Shown piece after piece: positions 1-8,168 of a stretch of DNA of 64,000 nucleotides (the first letter of the stretch is position 1; every line of letters begins with the position of its first letter). Location of the stretch: contig JAHBVX010000003.1 in assembly GCA_019637295.1 (NCBI GenBank), positions 806,001 to 870,000 on the forward strand, given 5' to 3'. Origin of the DNA: Polyangiaceae bacterium (lineage in GTDB: Bacteria; Myxococcota_A; Polyangia; Polyangiales; Polyangiaceae). Made by a program: the position numbers and the translations under genes. The notes beneath the pieces were generated by a model. It had not been told where the DNA came from, made no database searches, and saw only the letters and a program-made list of their open reading frames with translations.

Positions 1-9
1 AGGTGCGTG

Positions 10-201
10 ATGTGCCGTCGAGTCGACTGCGCCAAGTGCGGTCAGCCCACCTTCGCTGGTTGCGGCGCACATGTAGAGCAAGTCCTCGCCGACGTCTCGC
101 CTCGCGACCGCTGCCGCTGCCGCGAGAGCCGGCAGACCGACGCCGCTCCCGAGCTCCGAACCGAGCGACGCTCGTGGCTTCGCGGCCTTTTCGTCAAATG
201 A
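10..201 (+). CDS. Small cysteine-rich protein (zinc-binding-like)
   Basis: A 63-residue protein opening with a tight cysteine cluster (MCRRVDCAKCGQPTFAGCG) followed by AHVEQVLADV and a second Cys pair (RCRC). The layout matches short conserved bacterial proteins of unknown function that begin MCRxVxCxxCGxPTxxGCGxHV; I recognise this from memory, not from a search. The cysteines probably bind a metal. The rest is basic and low in conservation. An in-frame GTG lies one codon upstream at 7, so the start is not certain, and the upstream context is cut by the window edge. It lies 25 bases before the DUF302 gene on the same strand. Confidence 0.65.
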   Translation: MCRRVDCAKCGQPTFAGCGAHVEQVLADVSPRDRCRCRESRQTDAAPELRTERRSWLRGLFVK

Positions 202-226
202 CGAGGCTCGGAACGAGAGGATGACC

Positions 227-610
227 ATGACTGCATTTGGAATTCGCAAGACGCTCCAGGTCACCTACGACGAGGCGCTCGCCCGCGTGCGCGAGGCCCT
301 CGAGTCGGAGGGGTTCGGCGTGCTCACGGAGATCGACGTTCAGAGCACCCTCGCGCGCAAGCTCGGGGTCGACTTTCGGCGCTACCAGATCCTGGGCGCG
401 TGCAACCCGCCCTTCGCCCACGAGGCGCTCAGCGCGGACCTCGAGCTCGGACTCCTGCTACCGTGCAACGTCGTCGTCTACGAGGATGACGACCGACATG
501 CAGTCGTACTGGCGATCGACCCGACCAAGACCATGGCGGGCACCGCACACATCGAGCTCGCCGAGACGGTCAAGGAGAAGCTCTCTCGGGTGCTCGCGAA
601 GCTCCGATGA
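227..610 (+). CDS. DUF302 family protein
   Basis: About 127 residues with the DUF302 fold pattern: an N-terminal strand (KTLQVTYDEALARVREAL), then GFGVLTEIDVQSTLARKLG, then YQILGACNPPFAHEAL, and a C-terminal strand with VVVYEDDDRHAVVLAIDP. DUF302 proteins are small, cytoplasmic or exported, and of unknown role. GAGAGG at 215-220 sits six bases before the ATG at 227 and touches the alternative ATG at 221, so 227 is the better start. No signal peptide is visible. Confidence 0.85.
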   Translation: MTAFGIRKTLQVTYDEALARVREALESEGFGVLTEIDVQSTLARKLGVDFRRYQILGACNPPFAHEALSADLELGLLLPCNVVVYEDDDRHAVVLAIDPTKTMAGTAHIELAETVKEKLSRVLAKLR

Positions 611-614
611 TGGC

Positions 615-851
615 TCAATCGCGCCCGCTCGCGACGACCGCGCCGCCAGCGACCAGAGCCAGCAACGCGATGAAGGGCCACGGCGCCTCGCCCACGGGGC
701 ACGAGCCCGTCTCGCAGGTCGCCAGCGCCACCACGGCGCTGATGCCGTAGGCCGCCGCGCCCGCCAGCAGCGCCGCGAGCAGGGCCATGCGGAGCCGCCG
801 CGGCTCGAGCCCGCGCCGCGCGGGAGGGGGGGGGTGGAGCTGGGGGGGCAT
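615..851 (-). CDS. Small two-helix membrane protein
   Basis: A 78-residue ORF converging on the DUF302 gene. After a Pro/Arg-rich start it has two hydrophobic segments (MALLAALLAGAAAYGISAVV and PWPFIALLALVAGGAVVA) separated by a short loop with two cysteines (CETGSC), consistent with a small helical hairpin in the membrane. An internal ATG at 788 would give a 57-residue version that starts directly with the first helix and may be the true start. No family recognised. The coherent hydrophobicity and the good fit between neighbours support it being real. Confidence 0.5.
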   Translation of the reverse strand: MPPQLHPPPPARRGLEPRRLRMALLAALLAGAAAYGISAVVALATCETGSCPVGEAPWPFIALLALVAGGAVVASGRD

Positions 852-954
852 GCGACCTGTGGTGGGTGGGAGCCTGCACGTGACCAATGGGTTCGGCGTC
901 GGCGCGACTCTACTCGGCGAGAGCCGATCCAGCCTGACCCTGTTCGCCGCCGCG

Positions 955-983
955 TTGGCTCGCCGCCCGGGCCGCGGTAGACT
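955..983 (+). promoter_or_regulatory. Putative promoter of the vWA lipoprotein gene
   Basis: TTGGCT (955-960), 17 bases, then TAGACT (978-983). The hexamer ends six bases before the ATG at 990 and there is no clear ribosome site between, so the transcript is probably leaderless. Confidence 0.45.
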
Positions 984-989
984 CCTCGC

Positions 990-2225
990 ATGATGCGCTC
1001 CAGTCTGGTCGTCCTTGGCGCTTCCGTGGTCACCGCCGGCTGGCTCGGCTGCAGCGCGGCGGGCTCGGAGTCCGGGGGCGGGGCCGCCGCGGGCGGGAGC
1101 GCGGCCTTCGCCGGCCTTGGGCAGGACGGCTCGGCGGCGGCTTCGGGTGCGCCGAGCGGGGGCGGCGCGGGTGGGGGCGGGGGTAGCGGCGCAGGCGGCA
1201 GCGGCGCAGGCGGCAGCGGGGCTGCTGGGCCTCAAGACGGCGGTCTGGCGGACGTCCAGTTCGTCTACGACGGAGACGTGCCGCCCGCGGAGGCGTGCGC
1301 GGCGGTGACGGTGGACGCGCAGCTCGTGCCGCTCGACCTGTACGTGGTGCTCGACCGCTCCGGCTCGATGGTCAACTCGGCCCTCGGTCCGCATCGCTGG
1401 CCACCCGTGCGGGACGCGCTCAATCAGTTCTATCAGAGCGCTCAAGCCCAGGGCATTGGCATCGCGCTCACGATGTTCGCGCACCCCACGCAGAACCAGT
1501 GCGCGGTCGCTAGCTACCAGACTCCGCTGGTGGCCATGGCGCCGCTGCCGGGCAACGCGAGCGGGCACGCCATCACGCTGCAGAACACCATGAATCAGTA
1601 CGCGCCCATCCTGGGCGTCGGGACGCCTACCGCGAGCGCCATGACCGGCGCCCTCAACTTCGCCAAGACCTACAAGAACAGCAACCCGGGTCGTACGGTG
1701 GCCATCGTGCTCGCGACGGACGGCCTGCCCGGCGCGGCGGGCTGCAGCGGCGAGACGGCGGCGCTGGTCCAGAGCGCCATCACCAGCGGGTTCGCCACGG
1801 CGCCCTCGATCCGTACCTTCGTCATCGGGATCGACCCGGACAGCACCATGTCCACCAACCTGAACAACTGGGCAAACGCCGGCGGCGGCCAGTTCTTCGA
1901 CGTGGCCACCGCGGGCGGCTCCGCGCAGTTCCTGCAAGCCATGAAGAACATCCAGGGCGCGCTGCTGGGCTGCTCCTTCACGGTGCCCAAGCTCGAGGCC
2001 GGCGTGATCGAGCCCGGCAAGGTGAAGGTCGTGTTCACGCCCAGCAGTGGCCCGCCGGTGGAGCTGCCGAGGGTGATGACCGCCGCCGCCTGCAGCGGGC
2101 CCGGCTGGTACTACGACAACAACACCACGCCCACGACCATCGAGCTGTGCCCGAGCAGCTGCGCCACGGCGCAGGCCGACGCCAACGCCAAGATCAACAT
2201 CGAGCTCGGCTGCCTCGGCTCGTGA
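990..2225 (+). CDS. von Willebrand factor A domain lipoprotein
   Basis: 411 residues. A lipoprotein signal ends in WLGC (Cys21), followed by about 65 residues of Gly/Ser/Ala linker, then a vWA domain: LYVVLDRSGSM carries an intact MIDAS metal site (Asp122, Ser124, Ser126) and IVLATDGLPG supplies the distal Asp. The C-terminal part is Cys-containing and ends CPSSC...ELGC, likely disulfide-bonded. It is probably anchored in a cell membrane with the vWA domain exposed for metal-dependent binding of a partner; the ligand cannot be inferred. The stop overlaps the GTG start of the downstream kinase, suggesting translational coupling. A paralogue with a degraded MIDAS lies at 10979-12100. Confidence 0.88.
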   Translation: MMRSSLVVLGASVVTAGWLGCSAAGSESGGGAAAGGSAAFAGLGQDGSAAASGAPSGGGAGGGGGSGAGGSGAGGSGAAGPQDGGLADVQFVYDGDVPPAEACAAVTVDAQLVPLDLYVVLDRSGSMVNSALGPHRWPPVRDALNQFYQSAQAQGIGIALTMFAHPTQNQCAVASYQTPLVAMAPLPGNASGHAITLQNTMNQYAPILGVGTPTASAMTGALNFAKTYKNSNPGRTVAIVLATDGLPGAAGCSGETAALVQSAITSGFATAPSIRTFVIGIDPDSTMSTNLNNWANAGGGQFFDVATAGGSAQFLQAMKNIQGALLGCSFTVPKLEAGVIEPGKVKVVFTPSSGPPVELPRVMTAAACSGPGWYYDNNTTPTTIELCPSSCATAQADANAKINIELGCLGS

Positions 2226-3556
2226 CGGTGGACCAGACCGGCGAGGTCATCAACGATCGCTACGCGCTGCTCGAGATCGTCGGGCGCGGCGGGCAGGGGC
2301 TCGTGTATCGCGGCTTCGATCGCTGGACCGAGCGCGCCGTCGCGGTCAAGCTGCTCGGTTCGGGCGCGGCGAAGCAACAAGAGACCGCCGAGCGGCTGCT
2401 GCGCGAACAGCAAGCGATGGCGGTCCTCAAGGGCACGGCGGCGGTGGAGCTGCTCGACGTGTGTCGCGGCAATCGCGGCGAGCTCTGCCTCGTGATGGAG
2501 CTGCTCAGCGGCACGGATCTGGAAGAGTTCCTGTACACCATCGAGGAGCAGGGGGAGCGCCTGAGCCTGGAGCGAGTCGCGGAGATCTTCGACCCTGTGG
2601 TCAAGACCCTGGCGCTCGCGCACGAGGCGGGGATCGTGCACCGGGACCTCAAGCCGGCCAACGTGTTCCTGCTCGAAGGGGGCGGAGTCAAGCTGCTCGA
2701 TTTCGGCCTGGCGCGCGTGCGCTCGGCCGCGCCGCTCACCGCGGCGGGCACGGTCATGGGCTCGCCGAGCTACATCGCTCCGGAGGTGTGGAAGGGCGAC
2801 TCGAGCCGCCTGGACCATCGCGTGGACGTGTACTCCCTCGGCGTGATCCTGTTCCGCGTGATCTCGGGCAAGCTCCCCTTCGTAGGCGAGACGCTGCACG
2901 AGAAGTTCTTGGGCAGCACCAAGTCCGAGCGCCCGAGCCTGCACGCCCTGCGGCCGGATCTGCCAGCGCGCGTCGACGACTGGGTGGAGATGGCCCTGGC
3001 CATCGATCGTGAAGCCCGGTTCCGCAACGTGACCGCGATGTGGGAGGCGTTCCTGCACACCTTCGGGGTCTCGCCGCCCGGGCGCCGCCCGAGCCTGTGG
3101 GCCGCGGCCAAGCACATGGTCAGACGCCTCGCGCGGGATGACGTGAGTCCACGCCCCGCGGCGCGCGAGGCTGAACCCTCGCTGCTGCGCAAAGCGCTGC
3201 TCGGCAGCGTGCCGCCGCCGAACGACGAGCACACGGTGCTCGCCTGGCCACCGAGCGCGGACTCGTCGCGCGGGGCGTCCCCGCGGCCCGCGGCCGAGCG
3301 CACCCTGGAGCTGTCGAGCTCGGAGTTCGAGGACGCGCCCCCGTCCCGAGACGGAGGTCGCACGTTGGAGCTCAGCGCCGGGGACATGGTCGCGATCGAA
3401 GCCGGCCCCCCACCCCCGCCGCCGCGGGCCGCCCGGGTCGCGTCCGCTGGCGGCGAGGTGACGCCGGAGCCGAAGCCCAAGAAGGCGCGCAAGAAGAAGA
3501 AGCCCAAGAAGGCGCGCAAGAAGAAGAAGCCCAAGACCCGCAAGGGCAAGCGCTGA
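2222..3556 (+). CDS. Ser/Thr protein kinase with Lys-rich tail
   Basis: 444 residues starting at the GTG that overlaps the previous stop. The first 270 or so residues are a Hanks-type kinase: Gly loop GRGGQGLVYRG, VAVKLL lysine, HRDLKPAN catalytic loop, DFGLA, and GSPSYIAPEVW activation segment. A Pro/Ser linker follows with two acidic repeats built on TLELS, and the protein ends in a histone-H1-like tail made of three KPK-x units, two of them identical. There is no transmembrane helix, so it is probably cytoplasmic. The basic tail could bind nucleic acid, acidic lipid or a partner. Coupling to the vWA lipoprotein suggests a shared pathway, but this is inference. Confidence 0.92.
   Translation: MTVDQTGEVINDRYALLEIVGRGGQGLVYRGFDRWTERAVAVKLLGSGAAKQQETAERLLREQQAMAVLKGTAAVELLDVCRGNRGELCLVMELLSGTDLEEFLYTIEEQGERLSLERVAEIFDPVVKTLALAHEAGIVHRDLKPANVFLLEGGGVKLLDFGLARVRSAAPLTAAGTVMGSPSYIAPEVWKGDSSRLDHRVDVYSLGVILFRVISGKLPFVGETLHEKFLGSTKSERPSLHALRPDLPARVDDWVEMALAIDREARFRNVTAMWEAFLHTFGVSPPGRRPSLWAAAKHMVRRLARDDVSPRPAAREAEPSLLRKALLGSVPPPNDEHTVLAWPPSADSSRGASPRPAAERTLELSSSEFEDAPPSRDGGRTLELSAGDMVAIEAGPPPPPPRAARVASAGGEVTPEPKPKKARKKKKPKKARKKKKPKTRKGKR
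3473..3526 (+). repeat. Two perfect 27-bp direct repeats in kinase tail
   Basis: Two identical copies, 3473-3499 and 3500-3526, each encoding KPKKARKKK; a third diverged unit (KPKTRKGKR) follows to the stop. The tail has expanded by tandem duplication. Confidence 0.95.
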
Positions 3557-3595
3557 CCAGCCCGTGCCCGCGCCGGACCAACAAGGAAGGAACCC

Positions 3596-5371
3596 TCAGC
3601 GCGGCACGGGCGGGATCACGACGTTGTTGATGGGAGCCACGCTGGCGCCGCCCGGGTACGCGTAGCTCACGTACTGGCTGTAGGTGCCCGAGAGCTGCTG
3701 GCCCGTCGCGGCGGAGCCCCAGCCCCACACCGTCAAGGCGAAGGGCGCGGGGCTCGAGATCTCGCGCCGTCCGTTGTTGCAGTTGCCCTGGGGCTGGAAG
3801 TTGTGGCGCACCAGATCGAAGCGGGTGTACTCGTACTTGCCGGACGAACCGATGGGCTGCCAGCCCGTGAGCACGCCCGCGCAGTCCAGGGTAACGTCCT
3901 GGAATCCGTTCGCGCCCTTGGTGCGGACGAGCACGAGGTTCGTCTCGGGGTAGGTGGGATCCGCGAAGAACACGTAGCGATCCAGGTACTCACCAGGCGG
4001 GATGATGTTGACGAACTCGGCGTCGCCCCGACCGTCGTCGGGTCCGGTGGGCGGGGACTGCTGCCCAGGGTCGTACTTGCTCGCGCCGGTCATGTAGGCC
4101 GCCATGTAGAACGGGTGCTTGTCGTCCTGACTGCGCACGATGAACGGCCCCGGGGCGTTGAACAGGGCGACGCTGCCGAGGTTGAGCGTGGAGGGCGCGC
4201 CGGGAGGCTGGGACGGCTCGTAGGTGAGCTGGGTGCCGTTGACCGCACCGACGATGCGCCAAGGTGGCGACTCTTCGATGCCGTCGTAGCGATTGCGGTA
4301 GCGGACGGCGACGTACTCGCTGCCGAGCGCGCGCACCGGCGGGATCTGCTGGTGAGCGCTGTCCGCGCAGCACCCCTCGACGTTGAAGGCGCTCATGCCC
4401 GCCCACACGCCGATGGGCGCGGTGGCCTGGATCGCGCTGCCGTCGAGGGCGGCGGCCTGGGTGAACTGCAGGTGCTGGCCCTTGCCGAGGGTGTAGGTCG
4501 CCGGGGTGCCCTGGGCGGTACCGGGCACCCCGTTGCCCCCGACGATCGCCGCGCTCGGGCTGATGGTCACCGCGGTGTCGTCCTGGTGGGCGACGATGCC
4601 GAGGATGGGGGCCGCGCCGATGGGCGCGCCGTTACCCAGAGGGCTGACGCCGATGTAGTTGTCGCCCCAGGAGGAGGTCGGCAAGAGCAGCGTGGCGCTG
4701 GTCATCGCGCTGCGACCGCCGCCGTACGGGTAGATGTCGTACGCGACGACGGGGATGCTGGTGGTGATGTGGAACGCCGCGCCGATCGCGGTGCCATGCG
4801 TCGCGGCGTCCATGGTCGAGATGGCGGGGACGATCCCGGGCGGGCAGCTGGTGTCGAGCCCGAGGGGCGAGCCGCCGAAGCGATTCAGGAACAAGATCGC
4901 CACCTCGCCTGGAGGCACCGCGCTGTTGGTCATCGGCTTGTATTGCAGGGACGCCCCTTGACCCGTGGGGATGAAGCCAAAGAGGTTCGGGTTGAGCTCC
5001 TGGCCCTTGAACGAGACCTTGAGCTGCACGAGCTTCTCCCACGGGTTGACGACGAACACCGCGAAGCACCCGCCGTTGGCGCCCAAGGTCATGCTCGGGA
5101 CGACCGCGTAGTAGTCACAGCCCGAGCTCGTCTTCTGTTCGGCGCCGTCGCACTCCGGCGTGCCGGTGCCCCCGGTGCCGCCGCCGCCGATCCCGACCAA
5201 CGCGCCGCTGCCGCCCGCGCCGGCCGTGCCGCCGAGTCCGATGCCGCCGCCGCCTCCGGTACCGGGACCGCCGCCGCCTGGGTCGGTGCCCGAGCCCGTC
5301 GCGGAGCAGTGCAGCGTCGCGAGGGACGCGACGAAGGTCATGAGCGGCAGGCGGGCGTGCGACTTGAGCAT
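3596..5371 (-). CDS. IgGFc-binding-like exported surface protein
   Basis: 591 residues. A signal sequence ending near LHCSATG (possible lipobox) is followed by a Gly-rich linker and then CDGAEQKTSSGCDYYAVVPS and long beta-rich sequence with FVVNPWEKLV, VVAYDIYPYG and FTQAAALDGSAIQATAPIGVW. This resembles the bacterial IgGFc-binding N-terminal domain family found in myxobacterial surface proteins; the match is from memory. It probably acts at the cell surface in adhesion or binding. GAGGAG seven bases before the ATG supports the start. It converges on the kinase gene. Confidence 0.75.
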   Translation of the reverse strand: MLKSHARLPLMTFVASLATLHCSATGSGTDPGGGGPGTGGGGGIGLGGTAGAGGSGALVGIGGGGTGGTGTPECDGAEQKTSSGCDYYAVVPSMTLGANGGCFAVFVVNPWEKLVQLKVSFKGQELNPNLFGFIPTGQGASLQYKPMTNSAVPPGEVAILFLNRFGGSPLGLDTSCPPGIVPAISTMDAATHGTAIGAAFHITTSIPVVAYDIYPYGGGRSAMTSATLLLPTSSWGDNYIGVSPLGNGAPIGAAPILGIVAHQDDTAVTISPSAAIVGGNGVPGTAQGTPATYTLGKGQHLQFTQAAALDGSAIQATAPIGVWAGMSAFNVEGCCADSAHQQIPPVRALGSEYVAVRYRNRYDGIEESPPWRIVGAVNGTQLTYEPSQPPGAPSTLNLGSVALFNAPGPFIVRSQDDKHPFYMAAYMTGASKYDPGQQSPPTGPDDGRGDAEFVNIIPPGEYLDRYVFFADPTYPETNLVLVRTKGANGFQDVTLDCAGVLTGWQPIGSSGKYEYTRFDLVRHNFQPQGNCNNGRREISSPAPFALTVWGWGSAATGQQLSGTYSQYVSYAYPGGASVAPINNVVIPPVPR

Positions 5372-5559
5372 GGCGGCGTCTCCTCGGCCGGCTCCCGTGG
5401 TTCTCCGGCGCGCGGATAACCTAGCACACCTGTCCGGCTCGCGGGCCGGATTGCGACTCCGGCTAGCCGTTGCCCGATTTCCTCGGGAAAGGTTGGTCCG
5501 ACGCGGGAACGGCGGGGCGCCTCTGTCACAGTGCGGGGGTGGACGCCGAGGAGTCCAAG

Positions 5560-6531
5560 ATGCGCTCGATCCTCCTGCCCGCCGCCGTCTGTCTCGTGGC
5601 CTGCTCGACCGGGGGCGATCGGCTGCCGCCCGGCGAGCCGCGCGGGGGACCGCCGGCCGGCGAGACGCAGCGCATGGCGCCCGCGGCGGTGAGCGAGCCC
5701 GAGCCCAGCCTCGCGCAGCAGAGCCAGCCGCCGAGCGCCGCGCGCTACGACCTGGCCGCGGACCTCGAGGCGCGCGAGCGGGAGGCGCGGGAGGATCTCG
5801 GCGCGAAGACGGCCACGGCCACGGTACACGACGTGTTCTTGCTGGCGTCCCCCGAGGGCAAGGCCGCGCTGCACGGGCCCCGCGACATCACCGAGCGCGC
5901 CCTCACGGCGCTCTTGAACGGCCGCTTTGCGAAGAAGCCCGCGCGGATCATCAGCGTCTACTTGTTCGGGGATGCGGGGCGCTACGAGAAGTACTGCCGC
6001 AGTCGGAGCGACGCGCCCTGCGTGTCCCCCTACGGTTACTACTCGCGGTCCGAGCGGCGGATCGTGATGAACGTCGGGCTCGGGATCGGCACGTTGACTC
6101 ACGAGCTCGTCCACCCGCTGATGGAGGCCGACTTTCCGGACGCACCCGAGTGGCTGAACGAAGGCATCGCGTCGCTCTACGAGCAGCCCATCTTGCCGCG
6201 CAAGGGCGAGATCCGCGGCGGCAAGAACTGGCGCCACCCGCGCGTCTTGCGGGCGCTCGCCGTGCCCGCGGAGCGCGAGATCGCCCGTCCGTCTGCGCTG
6301 CTGGTCATGGGCGACTCGGTGTTTCGCTCGCGCCAAGAAGATCTGAACTACGCCACCGCGCGCTACGTGTGCCAGTGGCTCGACAGTCGCAACGAGCTGT
6401 GGCCCTTCTATCAGCGGTTCCGCGACGGATACGCCACCGACCCCACGGGCAGCGTCGCGTTCACCGCGGTCACCGGTCTCACCCCGAGCGAGGCCGACGC
6501 GCCCTGGGTGCGCTGGGTGCGAGGGCTCTGA
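5560..6531 (+). CDS. HExxH gluzincin-like putative lipoprotein
   Basis: 323 residues. A lipoprotein signal (MRSILLPAAVCLVACS) precedes a Pro/Arg-rich linker. The core has THELVHPLMEADF, a zinc metallopeptidase HExxH, followed about 15 residues later by EWLNEGIASLYE, whose Glu could be the third zinc ligand as in MA-clan gluzincins. Substrate unknown; the protein would act outside the cytoplasm. GAGGAG lies just upstream of the chosen ATG, which also puts the signal peptide at the N-terminus. A second unrelated-looking HExxH lipoprotein occurs at 12122-13207. Confidence 0.72.
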   Translation: MRSILLPAAVCLVACSTGGDRLPPGEPRGGPPAGETQRMAPAAVSEPEPSLAQQSQPPSAARYDLAADLEAREREAREDLGAKTATATVHDVFLLASPEGKAALHGPRDITERALTALLNGRFAKKPARIISVYLFGDAGRYEKYCRSRSDAPCVSPYGYYSRSERRIVMNVGLGIGTLTHELVHPLMEADFPDAPEWLNEGIASLYEQPILPRKGEIRGGKNWRHPRVLRALAVPAEREIARPSALLVMGDSVFRSRQEDLNYATARYVCQWLDSRNELWPFYQRFRDGYATDPTGSVAFTAVTGLTPSEADAPWVRWVRGL

Positions 6532-6550
6532 GCCAGCGCTTCGGACCGAC

Positions 6551-6580
6551 CTGGCTGGCGTCAGGGCACGCGTGTACGAT
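6551..6580 (+). promoter_or_regulatory. Putative promoter, short or leaderless
   Basis: CTGGCT (6551-6556), 18 bases, TACGAT (6575-6580), which ends six bases before the ATG at 6587. Confidence 0.35.
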
Positions 6581-6586
6581 GGGAGC

Positions 6587-7387
6587 ATGTCCTGGCGCTG
6601 GGCGTTGTCCGCATCGGCCGCTGCCGTTGCGTGCTCGTTCGACCTCGACCCGCTCGATACCGGCACCGGCGGCCAGGGGGGCATCGCGATCGGGGGCGGC
6701 ACGGGCGGCGCGAGCGCGAGCGGCGGTCAGGACGCGGGGGCGACGGGTGGCCAAGGCGGCGGCGGGACGGGTGGCTTCGGGGGCAGCGGCCTGGGGGGCA
6801 GCGGCGGCGGCAACGACGCGACGTGCACCGCGTACTGTCAGAACGCGGTGGCCGCGAGCTGTAACAGCGACACCCTGGCCAAGTGTCACGCCAGCTGCAT
6901 GTACGGGTTCACCTACTACGCCGCGTGCCTGGCCAGCTACGACGCCTGGCTGAAATGCGGCGCCGGCGGCTCGATGGTCTGCTCGGGCGGCCACCCGTAC
7001 CCGGCGGACTGCGACGACGAGGACGAGGCGTTCACGTTCTGTCTCTACTACTTCGAGCCGGTGTGCTCGGTCCCGTCGCAGGCGCCCTCCCAAGGCGCTT
7101 GCTACGCAGGGGCCGCGTGCAACCCGATCACCAACCAGGGCTGCCCCTCGAGCTCGTCGTGCGTGTACGCAGGCAGCGGAGGGTTCGCGTGCACGCCGGG
7201 CACGTTCAACATCCCGCTGTGCCAGCCCTGCGGCACCCAGAGCAACTCCTGCGCGCGCGGCTACGACTGCTACGGCGACTACTTCGAGACCTGCGCGCGT
7301 TACTGCTGCACCGACGCGGACTGCGGCGGCGCGCCGGGGAGCTGTCGGGACGTGAGCGGCCCCTACCTTCGCTTCTGCGCGCAGTAG
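6587..7387 (+). CDS. Cys-rich putative lipoprotein
   Basis: 266 residues. The signal ends near AAAVACSFDL (lipobox-like), then about 60 residues of Gly-rich linker, then a Cys-rich region with many regularly spaced cysteines (CTAYCQNAVAASC, CHASCMYG) and a C-terminal segment CCTDADCGGAPGSC. The pattern is typical of disulfide-stabilised exported proteins of myxobacteria, with no enzymatic motif. An upstream in-frame ATG at 6572 is less likely because it would put five extra residues ahead of the signal. Confidence 0.75.
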   Translation: MSWRWALSASAAAVACSFDLDPLDTGTGGQGGIAIGGGTGGASASGGQDAGATGGQGGGGTGGFGGSGLGGSGGGNDATCTAYCQNAVAASCNSDTLAKCHASCMYGFTYYAACLASYDAWLKCGAGGSMVCSGGHPYPADCDDEDEAFTFCLYYFEPVCSVPSQAPSQGACYAGAACNPITNQGCPSSSSCVYAGSGGFACTPGTFNIPLCQPCGTQSNSCARGYDCYGDYFETCARYCCTDADCGGAPGSCRDVSGPYLRFCAQ

Positions 7388-7394
7388 CGCCAGC

Positions 7395-8090
7395 TCAGCG
7401 CGCCTTGGCAAAACGCGCGCGATAAGCGCGCAGCACGACGTCCGAGCAGGCCCCGATGCCGAGAGTCGCGGTGTTGAGCAAGACGTCGTAGTGGACGGAG
7501 TCCGAGACGTTGACGTCGAAGTGTTGGGAGTAAAAGGCTTGGCGCTCGGAGTCGACTCGCTGCACCAGCGCGCGGGCCTCTCCGGGCCCGAGGCCGCGAC
7601 GCTTGGCGACTAGGGCGACCCGATGCTCGAGCGGGGCGAAGGCGCGAATGCGGAGCGTCCGACGGGGGTCGAGGATGAACTGCGCGCCGCGTCCAATGAT
7701 CACACCACGCCCCTGACGACCGAGGGTGCCGATCACCTTGCTCAGATTGCGGAGGTACTCGTTGGGGGCGAAGGACTCTCCGTCGAACAGTTCCGTGACC
7801 CACTGCTCCACCGCGTCGCGAGCGCGCTCGTCGAGACTCTCGACCAACTGCTTGCGCACCTTGGCCTGCTTGGCGACCTCGTGCACGAGCTCTTGGGAGT
7901 GGTACTGGAAGCCGAGCTTCTGTGCGATCCGGCGGCCGAGCTCGGCGCCGCGCCCGCCGAACTCGCGGCTGATGGTGATCATCGGCTTCTGGTCGAGTCC
8001 ACGCTCACGTCGCGGGGGCGGTGGCGGCGTGGACTGGAGCTCGACGCGCCGGAGGTTCAGCTCGATGAGCTGTTGGATGCTGCGTGCCAT
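7395..8090 (-). CDS. Cytidylate kinase-like family protein
   Basis: 231 residues, converging on the previous gene. ITISREFGGRGAELGRRIAQKLGF is the nucleotide-binding start typical of the Cytidylate_kin2 family (Pfam PF13189), and VIIGRGAQFIL, RIRAFAPLEHRV and DVNVSDSVHYDVLLNT follow in the usual order. Family members resemble nucleoside monophosphate kinases, but their physiological substrates are mostly undefined. Cytoplasmic. TAGAGT on the minus strand (8100-8105) ends nine bases before the ATG. Confidence 0.85.
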   Translation of the reverse strand: MARSIQQLIELNLRRVELQSTPPPPPRRERGLDQKPMITISREFGGRGAELGRRIAQKLGFQYHSQELVHEVAKQAKVRKQLVESLDERARDAVEQWVTELFDGESFAPNEYLRNLSKVIGTLGRQGRGVIIGRGAQFILDPRRTLRIRAFAPLEHRVALVAKRRGLGPGEARALVQRVDSERQAFYSQHFDVNVSDSVHYDVLLNTATLGIGACSDVVLRAYRARFAKAR

Positions 8091-8129
8091 GGCCGCTCGA
8101 CTCTACCACGGCCCACCGTGAGCGCCCGC

Positions 8130-8159
8130 TTGGTCGACCCGTAGGGCCCGCGTTACGAT
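8130..8159 (+). promoter_or_regulatory. Putative promoter of HtrA-like gene
   Basis: TTGGTC (8130-8135), 18 bases, TACGAT (8154-8159); nine bases separate the hexamer from the ATG at 8169. Confidence 0.4.
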
Positions 8160-8168
8160 GACCCCGCA

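Noticed and set aside
1295-1937. Long minus-strand frame through the vWA gene
   Set aside because: Only its last 78 codons (615-851) read as a plausible protein; the part opposite the vWA gene is a shadow.
3803-5419. 538-residue plus-strand frame opposite the IgGFc-binding-like gene
   Set aside because: Arg/Ala/Gly-rich sequence without domains, opposite a gene with signal peptide and good ribosome site.
5433-5450. TCCGGC-N6-GCCGGA hairpin as a terminator
   Set aside because: It lies upstream of both divergent genes, so it terminates nothing obvious; short GC stems are common by chance here.
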